A DNA stretch of 64,000 bases from Armatimonadota bacterium. GTDB taxonomy: Bacteria > Armatimonadota > Fimbriimonadia > Fimbriimonadales > Fimbriimonadaceae. The first letter of the stretch is position 1, and every line of letters starts with the position of its first letter. Under the pieces are notes generated by a model. It ran no database searches, had not been told where the DNA came from, and saw nothing but the letters and a program-made list of their open reading frames with translations. Where the stretch lies: NCBI GenBank assembly GCA_016223145.1, contig JACRPN010000009.1, positions 124,001 to 188,000 on the forward strand, read 5' to 3'. The position numbers and the translations under genes were made by a program. Below are positions 7,170-16,516 of this stretch, piece after piece.

Positions 7170-9305
7170 ATGTTCTTACCGATCGCACTGTGCCTCGCGT
7201 GCGCGGCAGTCGAGGAGGCCGTCACATTCAGCTTCGAAGTTGGAAGGGCGGAGATGGCCGTTGCGGCCCTGGCCAAAGAAACGGGGCTCCCGATGAAGAC
7301 CGCGGGACCAGTTGGAACAGAAACCGTCTTCCTAAAGGTCGACGGACTCTCGGTTCAGGCCGTCATGGACTCGCTTGCCAGGACCACTGCGGCCGAATGG
7401 TCGAAGAAGGATGACGGCACGTATGTTCTGGCGCGTACCCAGGCGATCATCCGGCGGGAAACGCTGAGGGAGACAGACCGGAGACTGACCTTGCTGAACT
7501 CGTGGAGGGCAAAGCTTGTCAATTGCCTCCGCGTCCCGTTCGACGAGAGGACCCTGCTCGGGATCGTCAAAGAACGAGCGGCTCTAGAGGACAACAACGA
7601 GGATCAGAATCGCACTGAAGAGCAACAGCAGAGAACTTGGGATCGAATCCAGGAGCTGGATCGGTGCGATCCCGTCTATCGCGTGCTGGCAAGGTGTTTG
7701 CAGGGCCTCGACCTTAGGCCGGTGGCTACGCTACCTTCCCAGGCTTGTCTCGTGTATGCGCTCCACCCGAATGCGGTGCAGAAGCAGCTCCCGCCGTCGG
7801 CAGTCGACGCCTTGCGGCTCCTGCAACCTGAGCAAGTCGCATGGGGCAAGGCTTTGAAGACGAAGCCCCTAAAGGAAGGCGAAGATGCCGATTCGCGGTT
7901 TTGGACGGACCACACAATTCGGTTCTTTGCCTCGAACGGCCCGGGAAGCGTATTTGGCGCTCGGTCAGATCCGTGGGCCAGGACTTTGCCGTTCGAAGGC
8001 AATCCCACTGAGGTCCTGCTGACGGTCTCCGGCTATTCCGAAGACTCCTTCCGGTTCAGTGTTCAAGTATTCGGCTCAAAAGACCAACTCATCATGAGCT
8101 TCGATTGCGATGGCGCATCGACCTTTGACAAAAAGGAGGCTCTGTTCGGAGCCAAGGAACTGGAGTTCCCTACGCCGGCGCCATCCCCCGAAACCCGGGC
8201 CCTTTGGGCGCGCATGAAGGGAAGCGGCGAATCGGTCAAGGGCGCGATCAAGGTGCTACAACGCTTCCTCGACGACCCCGAAAGGAACGAGCCCCTTTGG
8301 CTTGGGAACCAGGAGATGTTGAGCACACTGGCTGACTTCAATAAGAGGAGCGTGATCGCGTGTTTGCCTGACGACACCAGGTTCGATTTCGACGAGGCCT
8401 TGGACTTGCACGATTACTTTAGGTCCACCGATCTGAGGATCGCCGAGACCGACAAGCTCATCGAGCTTGCGCCACGCCGATTCGCCAGCCATTGGGCGCA
8501 TCGCGCCAGCAGAGCGGCGATGGCCTCCTGCGCCATGTCCTACCGAACCCAGGGCAGGATCGATCTACTGACATACGTGGCGCTCGTCGCGCCACTGGGC
8601 GATTCTGCCGACAGGTCGTTTCCCGGGCTGTTCGTGCAGTTGATCGATCCGGACTATCGGTCGAGCTACGCCTCCTTTGAGCTGCCGTTTCAGTCGAACT
8701 TTGTCGGGCTCTTGTCGACCCTGAGCTCGGAACAGCTTGGTTTGCTGAAAGGCGGTCAGACAATCCCCTATGCAAGCCTCACCCCGAATCAGAAAGAACT
8801 CGCTTCGCGAATCGTTTTCGGTGTTCGGGTGAACGTCGAGATCGAGGGCTCGGCGCGCCGAGGGCTCTTCCAGGAAAGCCCTACTGAAGAGTTGCCAAAC
8901 GGCCTGCTCCAAGGTGCGGGCCTGTCAGCCGAATTCGGCGAGGACACGATCGCCGTGTTTCACAACCCGCTTGACCCGCGATTCGATGAGTTCTACTCGA
9001 CGAACCTCAAAAATACTCGCGGCCCCATGATGTGGAGCGGGCCGCCGCCGCGTGTACCTGAAGGGGGGATGGCCAATGCGACCGTGACGCTTCATCCGCA
9101 AAACTTCATCACGCTTAAGTGTGCTCTGTCGCCCGGGCACTTCGTCGTTGGGCACTTTGCCGAACCTCGAAGGAAGGCGACGCAGGCGCCTGTGCCGATT
9201 AACCAGCTTCCGGATGAGGTTCAGAAGAAGCTTGAAGCGACAGTGAAGTTCCTTGATGGTATGGGTGCTCGGTGGGGCGGCGAACACAAACCGCCTCCAC
9301 GCTAA
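7170..9305 (+). CDS. secreted protein with N-terminal STN-like domain, otherwise unknown
   Basis: The product is 711 residues. A perfect Shine-Dalgarno (GGGAGGAAATC) precedes the ATG. MFLPIALCLACAAVEEA is a short signal peptide. Residues about 18-90 (FSFEVGRAEMAVAALAKETG then VDGLSVQAVMDSLARTTAAE) resemble the secretin/TonB short N-terminal (STN) fold. The remaining 620 residues match nothing I recognise and contain no secretin or beta-barrel pattern. It is monocistronic, with 185 bp upstream and 222 bp of apparently empty sequence downstream. Its role is unknown; an exported binding or scaffolding protein is possible. Confidence 0.7.
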   Translation: MFLPIALCLACAAVEEAVTFSFEVGRAEMAVAALAKETGLPMKTAGPVGTETVFLKVDGLSVQAVMDSLARTTAAEWSKKDDGTYVLARTQAIIRRETLRETDRRLTLLNSWRAKLVNCLRVPFDERTLLGIVKERAALEDNNEDQNRTEEQQQRTWDRIQELDRCDPVYRVLARCLQGLDLRPVATLPSQACLVYALHPNAVQKQLPPSAVDALRLLQPEQVAWGKALKTKPLKEGEDADSRFWTDHTIRFFASNGPGSVFGARSDPWARTLPFEGNPTEVLLTVSGYSEDSFRFSVQVFGSKDQLIMSFDCDGASTFDKKEALFGAKELEFPTPAPSPETRALWARMKGSGESVKGAIKVLQRFLDDPERNEPLWLGNQEMLSTLADFNKRSVIACLPDDTRFDFDEALDLHDYFRSTDLRIAETDKLIELAPRRFASHWAHRASRAAMASCAMSYRTQGRIDLLTYVALVAPLGDSADRSFPGLFVQLIDPDYRSSYASFELPFQSNFVGLLSTLSSEQLGLLKGGQTIPYASLTPNQKELASRIVFGVRVNVEIEGSARRGLFQESPTEELPNGLLQGAGLSAEFGEDTIAVFHNPLDPRFDEFYSTNLKNTRGPMMWSGPPPRVPEGGMANATVTLHPQNFITLKCALSPGHFVVGHFAEPRRKATQAPVPINQLPDEVQKKLEATVKFLDGMGARWGGEHKPPPR

Positions 9306-9527
9306 GGCGACTCAAGAGTCTGAGGCAGCGCACACACTTTGCAGGGTCCCCATTGTCCCATCACCTACCTTCGCGCGACCTCCTATAGCGTGGTTGGCTC
9401 GATCCGCGATCTCCTTTGTAGCCCAAAGCCCGCGGGAGGTTGGTCAGCGCGCCATCACCGGGCTGACGCCTTGGGCTGGTTACGGCCGCTCCCATTGGGC
9501 TGCCAAGCGCTGGCGCCGAACCTGCGG

Positions 9528-10412
9528 CTACAGACCCTTCATTACGGGTCCATCCTTAGCCCAATGCCCTTTGCCCTCGCGAGAACAGGGCTGCAATTCC
9601 AGGGATTCGTTACGGGCCAGAGTTCGCGCCACCCACGCGTGGAGAGTTCCTTTTTCGGCAAAGCGTTGGGCGGCCGCCTCTGCCTCTGTCGCTGAGGGAA
9701 AGACGCCAAACGTGGCCGAACCCGAACCGCAAAGCAGTGCATGTTTTGCCCCTGTAGCCAAGAGGGCCTCCCGAGCCTCCAGTGACTCCCGCGGCGCCAC
9801 GCGCTCGAAGTCGTTGTAGAACGCCTCGTTCTCCGGGAAATCGTGCCATGCCCTGGGCGAGATGTCCAGCCCACGATAGGCGGCGGCCGTGTCGACCCCG
9901 ATCGGGGGGCGGACGATCAAGAGCGATTGCGGTTCGGTGTCCGGCAGTGGAGTCAACCGCTCGCCGTATCCTTCCCCTTTGGCTCGCCCGCCCACAAGAA
10001 AGAAGGGCACGTCCGCGCCGACCGCGCAGGCGATCTCGTGCTGCTCTCGCGGGCCGAGCCTGCCGTCCGTCAGAACGCCCAGCGCACGGATCAGCCCGGC
10101 GGCATCGGAACTCCCACCGCCCAACCCGCTCTGGGCCGGAATGCTCTTATCGAGCCGAATTGAGAGCGACGGCAAATCGGTGAACTCCGCCGCCAAGCGC
10201 AGGGCCTTCGTGAGCGTGTTCTCTGCGGGCAGCCCGGGCCAATCGCACTCGATCCTCGTGGGACCATCGGCAACTGAAATCACCAGCGTATCGCTCAGCG
10301 AAACCGCCTGAAAGACGGTCCGTATGGGGTGGTAGCCGATGGCGTCCGGCGGTCCCACAGACAGAAAGAGGTTGACCTTGGCCGGGCAGCGCACGGTGAG
10401 CCGCACACTCAT
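9528..10412 (-). CDS. ispE: 4-diphosphocytidyl-2-C-methyl-D-erythritol kinase
   Basis: The product is 294 residues and is the GHMP kinase of the MEP isoprenoid pathway, phosphorylating CDP-ME at the 2-hydroxyl. Visible signatures are PAKVNLFL (10-17, with Lys12), the ATP loop PAQSGLGGGSSDA (92-104) and GADVPFF with catalytic Asp134. The length is typical, with a slightly extended C-terminus. Its ATG overlaps the stop of the upstream membrane-protein gene (ATGA), so it is the last gene of a gatC-gatA-orf-ispE operon. The MEP route rather than mevalonate fits most bacteria. Confidence 0.94.
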   Translation of the reverse strand: MSVRLTVRCPAKVNLFLSVGPPDAIGYHPIRTVFQAVSLSDTLVISVADGPTRIECDWPGLPAENTLTKALRLAAEFTDLPSLSIRLDKSIPAQSGLGGGSSDAAGLIRALGVLTDGRLGPREQHEIACAVGADVPFFLVGGRAKGEGYGERLTPLPDTEPQSLLIVRPPIGVDTAAAYRGLDISPRAWHDFPENEAFYNDFERVAPRESLEAREALLATGAKHALLCGSGSATFGVFPSATEAEAAAQRFAEKGTLHAWVARTLARNESLELQPCSREGKGHWAKDGPVMKGL

Positions 10413-11227
10413 TCCCCCTGTTCCAGTTCCTGGGTTTTCGTGATCGGCAGGGGCGGCGGCGTCTGGTTGGGCAGCACGGCGACGGTCTGAGGGAACGGCG
10501 TCAGTTCAAGCTCTTCCAGGGCCTGGTCGATGGCGGCAAGCTGCATCTTGGCTTCCTGCAAAGCGTCGAGAAAGTCTTTGCTGGAGAGTTCCGGCGAGCG
10601 GCCGACCAGCCGGTAGCCGATCATCTTCATGCGCAGGGTGTCGATCGTGGTGGTGAGCACCGCGCACTGGGCCTCGGTACGCTGGACGCCCGCCATCACG
10701 CCTGCGAACCGGCTGCGGTACTCGGCGATGTTCTTGTCGGCAATGCGGTAGAGCTCTTTGGCCTGGGCGTCGTGCGAAGGCGGCTTCCAGGCTGGGGGCA
10801 TATGATAGAGGCCCTTCTCGGTCTGGGTGACCTCGTGGTCGATCAGGTCCGCGCGCCTAAGGGCATAGTAGAGCGAATTCGAGACCCGATGGATGTTCTT
10901 GGGCAACTCCTGAAGGTCTGCGATCTGGTCCTTGCGCATGCGCGCGAGCACCTCGTCGAACATCGCCAATCGGTCCTGCACGGTATGCCACATCGCCGCG
11001 TAGCGGCGATTGATGAAGCGCTTGTCGACGCTGGCCTTGTAGGCTGTGAGCAGGTGGACGACCGGCACGGCGGCAAACGCGGCGAGCGTCAGGGGGCCGT
11101 TCCCCAGAAGCGGGCCGGTGAAGATGCCAAACAGGGCCGCCAGCGAAACGATCGAAAGGAACACGCGGCCGGGCCGAAGGGCCTCCACCCTCCAGAGCCG
11201 CCTATCCTCACGCACGATATCGTCCAT
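10409..11227 (-). CDS. membrane-anchored protein of unknown function
   Basis: The product is 272 residues from the ATG at 11227, chosen because GGAG stands 5 nt before it; a GTG two codons earlier is also open. Two adjacent hydrophobic segments near residues 20-60 (FLSIVSLAALFGIFTG and NGPLTLAAFAAVPVVHLL) form a membrane hairpin. The rest is a largely helical cytoplasmic domain with coiled-coil character and a Pro-rich tail (QTPPPLPITKTQE). It is co-transcribed with gatCA and ispE (6-bp gap, 4-bp overlap). No family is recognised and no function is assigned. Confidence 0.65.
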   Translation of the reverse strand: MDDIVREDRRLWRVEALRPGRVFLSIVSLAALFGIFTGPLLGNGPLTLAAFAAVPVVHLLTAYKASVDKRFINRRYAAMWHTVQDRLAMFDEVLARMRKDQIADLQELPKNIHRVSNSLYYALRRADLIDHEVTQTEKGLYHMPPAWKPPSHDAQAKELYRIADKNIAEYRSRFAGVMAGVQRTEAQCAVLTTTIDTLRMKMIGYRLVGRSPELSSKDFLDALQEAKMQLAAIDQALEELELTPFPQTVAVLPNQTPPPLPITKTQELEQGE

Positions 11228-11239
11228 CGGCACTCCATA

Positions 11240-12688
11240 TTACGCGACGGGTGGCTTCGCCGTGGCACCCAGCGACTGCTCGGCGGCAAAGGCGAGCGCC
11301 AGCAGCGCCTCGTCTTGCGTTCGCTTGCCCAGGAGTTGCAAGCCCACCGGGAGCCCCTCCGAGAGCCCTCCAGGGATGGAAATTGCCGGAAAGCCGCCCA
11401 TATTCGCCGGGATCGCGCAGTAATCCAGAAGCTTGATGGCGAGGGGATCGTCGCTTAATGAGCCCAGTTCGAACGCGGTGATTGGACAGGTGGGGCTCAG
11501 GATGGCGTCCAAGCCGCGCAGGGCTTGGTCGAACTCTGCCGCCATCCTCGCGCGGACCTGGGTGGCTTTGCCGTAATAGGCGTCGTAATAGCCGGCCGAG
11601 AGAGCATAGGTCCCGATCAGGACGCGCATCTTGACCTCGTGGCCGAATCCCTCGGCGCGCGAGCGCTCGACGAAGTGGATGTGGTCCTTGCCCTCAGCGC
11701 GATGCCCGAAGCGGACCCCGTCGAACCGCGCCAGGTTGCTGCTGGCCTCTGCGGGGGCGATGATGTAGTAGGTCGTCACCCCATAGGCGATGGTGGGGAG
11801 GTCGATCTCTTCGACGCTTGCGCCTGCGCTCTCGAAAGCCTTGATCGCGCTTTCGAGCACAGCGATGACGGCCGGCGCGAAGGACTCGCCGGTGAGCTGT
11901 TTGGGAACGCCAAACCGCTTGCCCTTCAGCGAGCCCTGGCTCACTCGCGAGGCGTCGATGGGTGGGAGGGGCAAGGACGTGGCCTCGCGCCGATCGTGGC
12001 CCGTGATGGCCTGGGCGCACCAGGCGGCGTCCTCGACGCTTCTGGCGATTGGGCCAATCTGATCGAGGCTCGAAGCAAACGCCACAAGGCCGAAGCGCGA
12101 GCAGCGGCCATAGGTCGGTTTGAAGCCCACCACGCCGCAGAGTGAGGCGGGCTGACGGATGGAGCCCCCCGTGTCAGAACCCAGCGCCAAGGGGGCCATC
12201 CCAGCGCTCACGGCTGCGGCCGAGCCCCCCGAGCTTCCCCCCGCAGAACGAGACGGAGCCCAGGGATTGTGGCAAACGCCAAACGCGCCGGTCTCGGTGG
12301 AGCCGCCCATGGCGAACTCATCCATGTTGGTTTTGCCGAGCACCACGAGCCCTTCTGCCTTGAGCTTCTCGGCCACGGTGGCGTCGTAAGGCGGGATGTA
12401 GCTTCGCAGCATGTTGCTTGCGCAAGTGGTCCGGATATCGCGCGTGCTGATGTTGTCTTTGAGGGCGATGGGAACGCCGGTGAGCGGACCGGCATCGCCC
12501 GAGTCGATCAGAGCTTGGGCCGCGTCGGCTTGGGAGAGGCATTCCTGCTCGCAGACCGTGATGAAGGCATTGAGTTCGGAGTTGAGCCGGGCGATTCGGC
12601 TGAGGTGCTCCAGCGCAGCCTCGCGACAGGAAATCTCCTTCGCAGCCAGCTTTCCCGCCAGCGTTTTTGCAGAAAGGTCCGCCAGCAA
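11240..12688 (-). CDS. gatA: Asp-tRNA(Asn)/Glu-tRNA(Gln) amidotransferase subunit A
   Basis: The product is 482 residues. It has the amidase-signature Ser-cisSer-Lys triad: Lys77 in ALKDN, Ser152 in SAGGSSGGSAAA and Ser176 in GSDTGGSIRQP. GatA frees ammonia from glutamine, which GatB uses to convert misacylated Glu-tRNA(Gln) or Asp-tRNA(Asn). It lies 6 bp after gatC; gatB is not in the window. The presence of gatCA implies indirect aminoacylation of at least one amide tRNA. Length and motifs agree fully with the family. Confidence 0.96.
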   Translation of the reverse strand: MLADLSAKTLAGKLAAKEISCREAALEHLSRIARLNSELNAFITVCEQECLSQADAAQALIDSGDAGPLTGVPIALKDNISTRDIRTTCASNMLRSYIPPYDATVAEKLKAEGLVVLGKTNMDEFAMGGSTETGAFGVCHNPWAPSRSAGGSSGGSAAAVSAGMAPLALGSDTGGSIRQPASLCGVVGFKPTYGRCSRFGLVAFASSLDQIGPIARSVEDAAWCAQAITGHDRREATSLPLPPIDASRVSQGSLKGKRFGVPKQLTGESFAPAVIAVLESAIKAFESAGASVEEIDLPTIAYGVTTYYIIAPAEASSNLARFDGVRFGHRAEGKDHIHFVERSRAEGFGHEVKMRVLIGTYALSAGYYDAYYGKATQVRARMAAEFDQALRGLDAILSPTCPITAFELGSLSDDPLAIKLLDYCAIPANMGGFPAISIPGGLSEGLPVGLQLLGKRTQDEALLALAFAAEQSLGATAKPPVA

Positions 12689-12694
12689 CCGAGA

Positions 12695-12985
12695 TCAGTC
12701 CTCGATGATGGTGGGTACGACGAAGAGGCCTGCCTTGGAAACGGGCGCGTTCCTCAGGGCTTCATGATGTGCCAGCCCGATTTCGTACTCGTCTTCGGCC
12801 CATGCGCCGCTGGTGGGCACCGCAGCAACGGGCGCCGAGATGCCGGCCACGTTCAGGCCCTGGATATTGCTGAAATGCCCAAGAAGCGCGTTAAGCTCTC
12901 CTTGAAAGGTCAGTATTTCGATTTCGTCCAGTTCCAGCCGCGCCAGTCGAGCGACATGTCGTACTTCGTCGATTGAGATCGACAT
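12695..12985 (-). CDS. gatC: Asp-tRNA(Asn)/Glu-tRNA(Gln) amidotransferase subunit C
   Basis: The product is 96 residues, normal for GatC. MSISIDEVRHVARLARLELD is the typical N-terminal helix; the C-terminus is the extended belt that wraps GatA and GatB. It is the first gene of the gatC-gatA-orf-ispE operon. Its start lies only 6 nt after a TACAAT box with no Shine-Dalgarno, so the message is probably leaderless. Confidence 0.93.
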   Translation of the reverse strand: MSISIDEVRHVARLARLELDEIEILTFQGELNALLGHFSNIQGLNVAGISAPVAAVPTSGAWAEDEYEIGLAHHEALRNAPVSKAGLFVVPTIIED

Positions 12986-12991
12986 GCACGG

Positions 12992-13019
12992 ATTGTAGCA
13001 CAGGGACTCGCCGTTTGAA
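12992..13019 (-). promoter_or_regulatory. promoter of the gatCA-ispE operon (leaderless)
   Basis: On the minus strand a TTCAAA (-35, 13014-13019) is separated by 16 nt from TACAAT (-10, 12992-12997), and the ATG of gatC follows 6 nt later. This is the best two-box example of the leaderless promoters seen in this window. Confidence 0.6.
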
Positions 13020-13096
13020 GAACGTGTTTTCTCGCTGTATTACTGGATTTCCCCGACCTTGGCCAGGCCGCGTGCGTATGTACATATCGGCAGAGC

Positions 13097-15193
13097 ATGC
13101 AGAACCCCAGATTTACCGTGGTCACGAGCTGCGTTGTGGCGCTCAGCCTCATCGGTGCCGCGTCGCACCTGTTGGCCCCCTTGCTGCCGAAGGAGAACTA
13201 TAACGCGCTTCAATATGAGCCGACCGCATTCCTGAAGAAGGGCGGGGCGCAAATGGTGCGCTGGCGCCTCATGGGCCAAGAGGCGTTTGCCGAAGCCCGC
13301 CGCACCGGAAAGCCCATCCTCTTGTTTGTAGGGGTCCCCTGGTCCGACCCGTCGAAGGCCGCCGATCGCGAGTTCTTCTCGGACCGGGACGCGGTGTCCT
13401 ATCTCAACAACCATTTTGTGTGCATCCGTGTGGATGGTGAGCAGGACCCGACTTGGATCTCCACCTATTTTCCGGTAAGCAGGATGTCGCTGGGCATCTT
13501 GGCTGGGCTTCAGCTCTGGCTGCTCGAACCCGAGGGCTCCATGATCGAATCCGCCGGAGCTTTTGGCACCGTGGTGTCCATCAGCCCAGAGTCGTTCAAC
13601 TCGAGCATCTTGCGACTGCAGGGCGACTTTGACAAGGTGCGAACTAAGGACCCCTCCGCACCCAACCAGAGTTCCTTGCACGCCCAGGACATCGAACTGC
13701 TGACCACGCCTTCTGCCGGCGAGCCGCCCAATTTCGCGATTCAAGGGCAGACGCTCGCCAGTTGGCCAAGGAGTCCGTTTGGCGGTTTCCGGATCGCCGA
13801 TCGAATCGAGCCGATGGCCGGACCCTTTCGGTACTTGCTGCGCTCAGGGGCACACCAAGAGCTTCGACAGCGGCTCGACCCTTTGATTCGCTCACCGCTG
13901 GTGGATTGGCTGGACGGGGGGTTTTTCGCCTCCATAGATTCCCGTCTCCCCCCGGCCGTGGACTTCGACAAGGTTGCCGTCCCCAATGCGGACATGATGG
14001 CGCTGCTGGCCCAAGCGGCCCTGGTCCTTGAGGATCCGGTCTACCGTGAGGTAGCGGTAAAGACCTTTGACAGCCTGGTCGACGAGTTTCAGAACGATGG
14101 GCTGATATCGAGCTGCCGTCTCAGCTCACCCGAACGGATGGGCCGGAGCAAACGCGCCAGCTTCTCGCCGCAAGTCATGCGCGACGTCCTTAGCCCCGAA
14201 GATCGCGAATGGGCGAGAACGCAGCTTGGGCTCAGAGTCGAAGAAAACCCGGCCATGTGCCTGTGGCTGAAACGCCCGGAGGAGGTGCTGAGCCAGCGGG
14301 AGCGGTTCGAATCCGTGCGATCCAAGCTACTATCCGGCAATGCGGATGAGCGGGAGTACGGCTCCTCGACGCTTCTCGATGTGAACGGCTTCGTCATCGC
14401 GAGGCTGCTCGAGTGTGCGCGCCTCTGGAATGACCCGCGACGGCTCGAAGTTGCTCAAAAGCTGTTCGAGCGTTTGGAATGGTTCCGGTCGGGCGACGAC
14501 GTGAAGCACTCCTCAGACCCCAACGTCCGCGCGAGCGCCTATTTGGGCGATTACCTGGCCTATTCGGAGGCAGCGCTGCAGTCGTACTTTGCCTCGGGAG
14601 ACTCGGAGGCCTTCAACTTGGGGCTGCGGGTGCTGCAGCGAGCCCAATTCCTCTTCGGGTCCGATGTGCCGGGCGTATGGAACACTCGCATCAAGGCGCC
14701 CACCCAACCCGGTCCCAAAAACGTGATGGCCCCGGAGGTGGTGGATGCCTTTCGAGACTCGCTGACCTCGAAGGCCATCACGCTGTTGAACGCCTATGGC
14801 CGCTTGATTCGCGACCCCGGTGCAGAGTCGCGGCAGGACCGCATGGACGTTTCCGCACGGCTTAGCCAGGAGTCCATTTCAATGGTGCTGCAGTTCGGCA
14901 GGCTCTCCGAAAGGCTGGCGTTGATTGGTTCTGCCTACTTCTCGGCCTCGATCGGCGTATTGGACGACCGGTACGCCGTGGCCGTGGGGCCGCATTCCAC
15001 GGACCTGGCCTGTGCGCTCTCCAGAAAGATCCCGACGCGTCTGTGCGCGCCTGCGACGGGCCTCGTGCGCCGCGACCTTCAGAAGCGGAAGCCGGGCGTT
15101 TATGTCATTCGCGGCTCATCCATAGCAGGGCCGCTTACGGTGGACGAGGCGGCCGTCATGCTCTCACCGCAGTTCACGCTGCCTGACCAATAG
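13097..15193 (+). CDS. exported DUF255/YyaL-like protein lacking the thioredoxin Cys motif
   Basis: The product is 698 residues with an N-terminal signal anchor (residues 7-30). Residues 52-120 align by pattern with the thioredoxin-like DUF255 domain: WRLMGQEAFAEARRTGKPIL, then FFSDRDAVSYLNNHFVCIRV. Where the family has its Cys-x-x-Cys, this protein has PWSDPSKAA (81-89), so no redox pair is present. The long C-terminal part is alpha-helical, as in YyaL/SSP411 six-hairpin proteins. It is probably a degenerate, exported member whose redox function is lost. It is monocistronic. Confidence 0.65.
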   Translation: MQNPRFTVVTSCVVALSLIGAASHLLAPLLPKENYNALQYEPTAFLKKGGAQMVRWRLMGQEAFAEARRTGKPILLFVGVPWSDPSKAADREFFSDRDAVSYLNNHFVCIRVDGEQDPTWISTYFPVSRMSLGILAGLQLWLLEPEGSMIESAGAFGTVVSISPESFNSSILRLQGDFDKVRTKDPSAPNQSSLHAQDIELLTTPSAGEPPNFAIQGQTLASWPRSPFGGFRIADRIEPMAGPFRYLLRSGAHQELRQRLDPLIRSPLVDWLDGGFFASIDSRLPPAVDFDKVAVPNADMMALLAQAALVLEDPVYREVAVKTFDSLVDEFQNDGLISSCRLSSPERMGRSKRASFSPQVMRDVLSPEDREWARTQLGLRVEENPAMCLWLKRPEEVLSQRERFESVRSKLLSGNADEREYGSSTLLDVNGFVIARLLECARLWNDPRRLEVAQKLFERLEWFRSGDDVKHSSDPNVRASAYLGDYLAYSEAALQSYFASGDSEAFNLGLRVLQRAQFLFGSDVPGVWNTRIKAPTQPGPKNVMAPEVVDAFRDSLTSKAITLLNAYGRLIRDPGAESRQDRMDVSARLSQESISMVLQFGRLSERLALIGSAYFSASIGVLDDRYAVAVGPHSTDLACALSRKIPTRLCAPATGLVRRDLQKRKPGVYVIRGSSIAGPLTVDEAAVMLSPQFTLPDQ

Positions 15194-15274
15194 GCGCTCG
15201 CCAAACGCGCATTCTTGCTCTGCGAGCGCGCAGGTGTCTGCAAATCTCGCTTCATTGCGCCATAATCTGCCCTC

Positions 15275-15362
15275 GGAGAGGTCGCATAGTGGTCTAGTGC
15301 GCCGCACTCGAAATGCGGTGAGGTGCAAGCCTCCGTGGGTTCGAATCCCACCCTCTCCGCCA
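15275..15362 (+). tRNA. tRNA-Ser (CGA)
   Basis: The acceptor GGAGAGG (15275-15281) pairs with CCTCTCC (15352-15358), followed by discriminator G and an encoded CCA (15360-15362). The anticodon stem is CCGCA/TGCGG (15302-15306/15314-15318) around the loop CTCGAAA, giving anticodon CGA at 15309-15311. A long variable arm (GAGG...CCTC) and the T-loop GTTCGAATC confirm a type II serine tRNA reading UCG. Confidence 0.97.
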
Positions 15363-15390
15363 TTAGGTTCCTTTTTCGGCTCGTCGAGTG

Positions 15391-16449
15391 TCAAGCCTCG
15401 GTCTCTTCCACAGCCAAGATGGCCACGGGCGCAGCCTTCCCCTTTAGGACATGCTCCCCAACCGGAACCTGTCGAAGTCCATGAGGAACTGAATCCAGCG
15501 CTCCGGCGATCGCCGAGGACACCAGCAGGTCTCTCCCCAGTTCCGCGCACTTGCCGACGATCCGAGCCGTCGTGTTGAGGACGTCGCCTTGATAGACGAT
15601 CTCGGTCTTTCCGTAGCCGACTTCTGCAGCCACGACACGGCCGCAGTGCACTCCTGCCTTGAAGGCCGGAACGACCCCAAATTCTCTTTCGTAGCGTTCG
15701 GACTTGGCGGCGATCTCTCGCTTGAGCTCGAAGAAGAACCGCAGGCACTTGGCGTCGTTGAAACCGTGTTTGAGCGTCCAGTAGATCACGGCCTCGTCAC
15801 CGATGAAATGGGAGACCTGGCCCTTGTGAGCCTCCAAAACCTCACCGACGTCCCGAAAGAACCACTGGCTGAGGCGGCTGAATTTCAGGTTGCCCAGGGA
15901 CTCCGCCAACGGGGTTGAGTCTTTGAGGTCGAGGAACATGAAGATCCGCTCCTCTTCTTTGGGCTGATGATAGCGGCCCAACACCCAGTTCACGAGGACT
16001 CCGTGACCCAACTTGGAATTGATCTGGGCGATGCAGAGGCAGACGATGCCGAAGAGCCCGGTGACCCAGTAGGCCCGGATCAGATCGGGGTTGGTGCCCA
16101 TCTGCTGCAGCAGTTCGCGCTGAAAGGCTATCGAAAAGGGCGATTGTCGCCCAGTGCCCATCCCTATGATGTTGCTCGCCAGATAGAAGCCGATGAAGCC
16201 GACCACCAGGAGAGCCAAGGTTTGAAGCGCGAGCGCGACCACAAAGGAATAGCGCCGGGAATAGGGCACCAAGAAGAGCAGGATGCCGCCGACCGCGGGC
16301 CCCCCAAAGAGCCCGATCGTCAGTGATGCGGGGACCGCCAGGCTCCAGGGAATCTTGAACATAAGCGCCATGAAGGCTAGCGGAGACAGCGTGGCGTAAA
16401 AGGTGCCCCACGCCACCCATTGCAGCTTGGCCTTCGCGCGGCGGTTCAT
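15391..16449 (-). CDS. membrane-bound class III adenylate/guanylate cyclase
   Basis: The product is 352 residues. About four transmembrane segments occupy residues 12-142. A class III cyclase homology domain follows: metal-binding Asp174 in MFLDLKDST and Asp218 in FIGDEAVIYW, then AGVHCGRVVAAEVG and the transition-state pair Asn292/Arg296 in LNTTARI. It should make cAMP (or cGMP) from the nucleoside triphosphate; purine choice cannot be fixed by eye. The short N-terminal membrane module has no recognised sensor. It lies 67 bp downstream of the ABC exporter on the same strand and may share its transcript. Confidence 0.88.
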   Translation of the reverse strand: MNRRAKAKLQWVAWGTFYATLSPLAFMALMFKIPWSLAVPASLTIGLFGGPAVGGILLFLVPYSRRYSFVVALALQTLALLVVGFIGFYLASNIIGMGTGRQSPFSIAFQRELLQQMGTNPDLIRAYWVTGLFGIVCLCIAQINSKLGHGVLVNWVLGRYHQPKEEERIFMFLDLKDSTPLAESLGNLKFSRLSQWFFRDVGEVLEAHKGQVSHFIGDEAVIYWTLKHGFNDAKCLRFFFELKREIAAKSERYEREFGVVPAFKAGVHCGRVVAAEVGYGKTEIVYQGDVLNTTARIVGKCAELGRDLLVSSAIAGALDSVPHGLRQVPVGEHVLKGKAAPVAILAVEETEA

Positions 16450-16516
16450 GGTGAAGACGACGTATCAGAATGCCATTCGGGTTGCGGGACCGCCTTTGCC
16501 CCGATGAAAGGCCCGG

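Noticed and set aside
11525-12145. 206-aa plus-strand frame over gatA
   Set aside because: It is antisense to a fully conserved amidase gene and has no initiation signal or family pattern.
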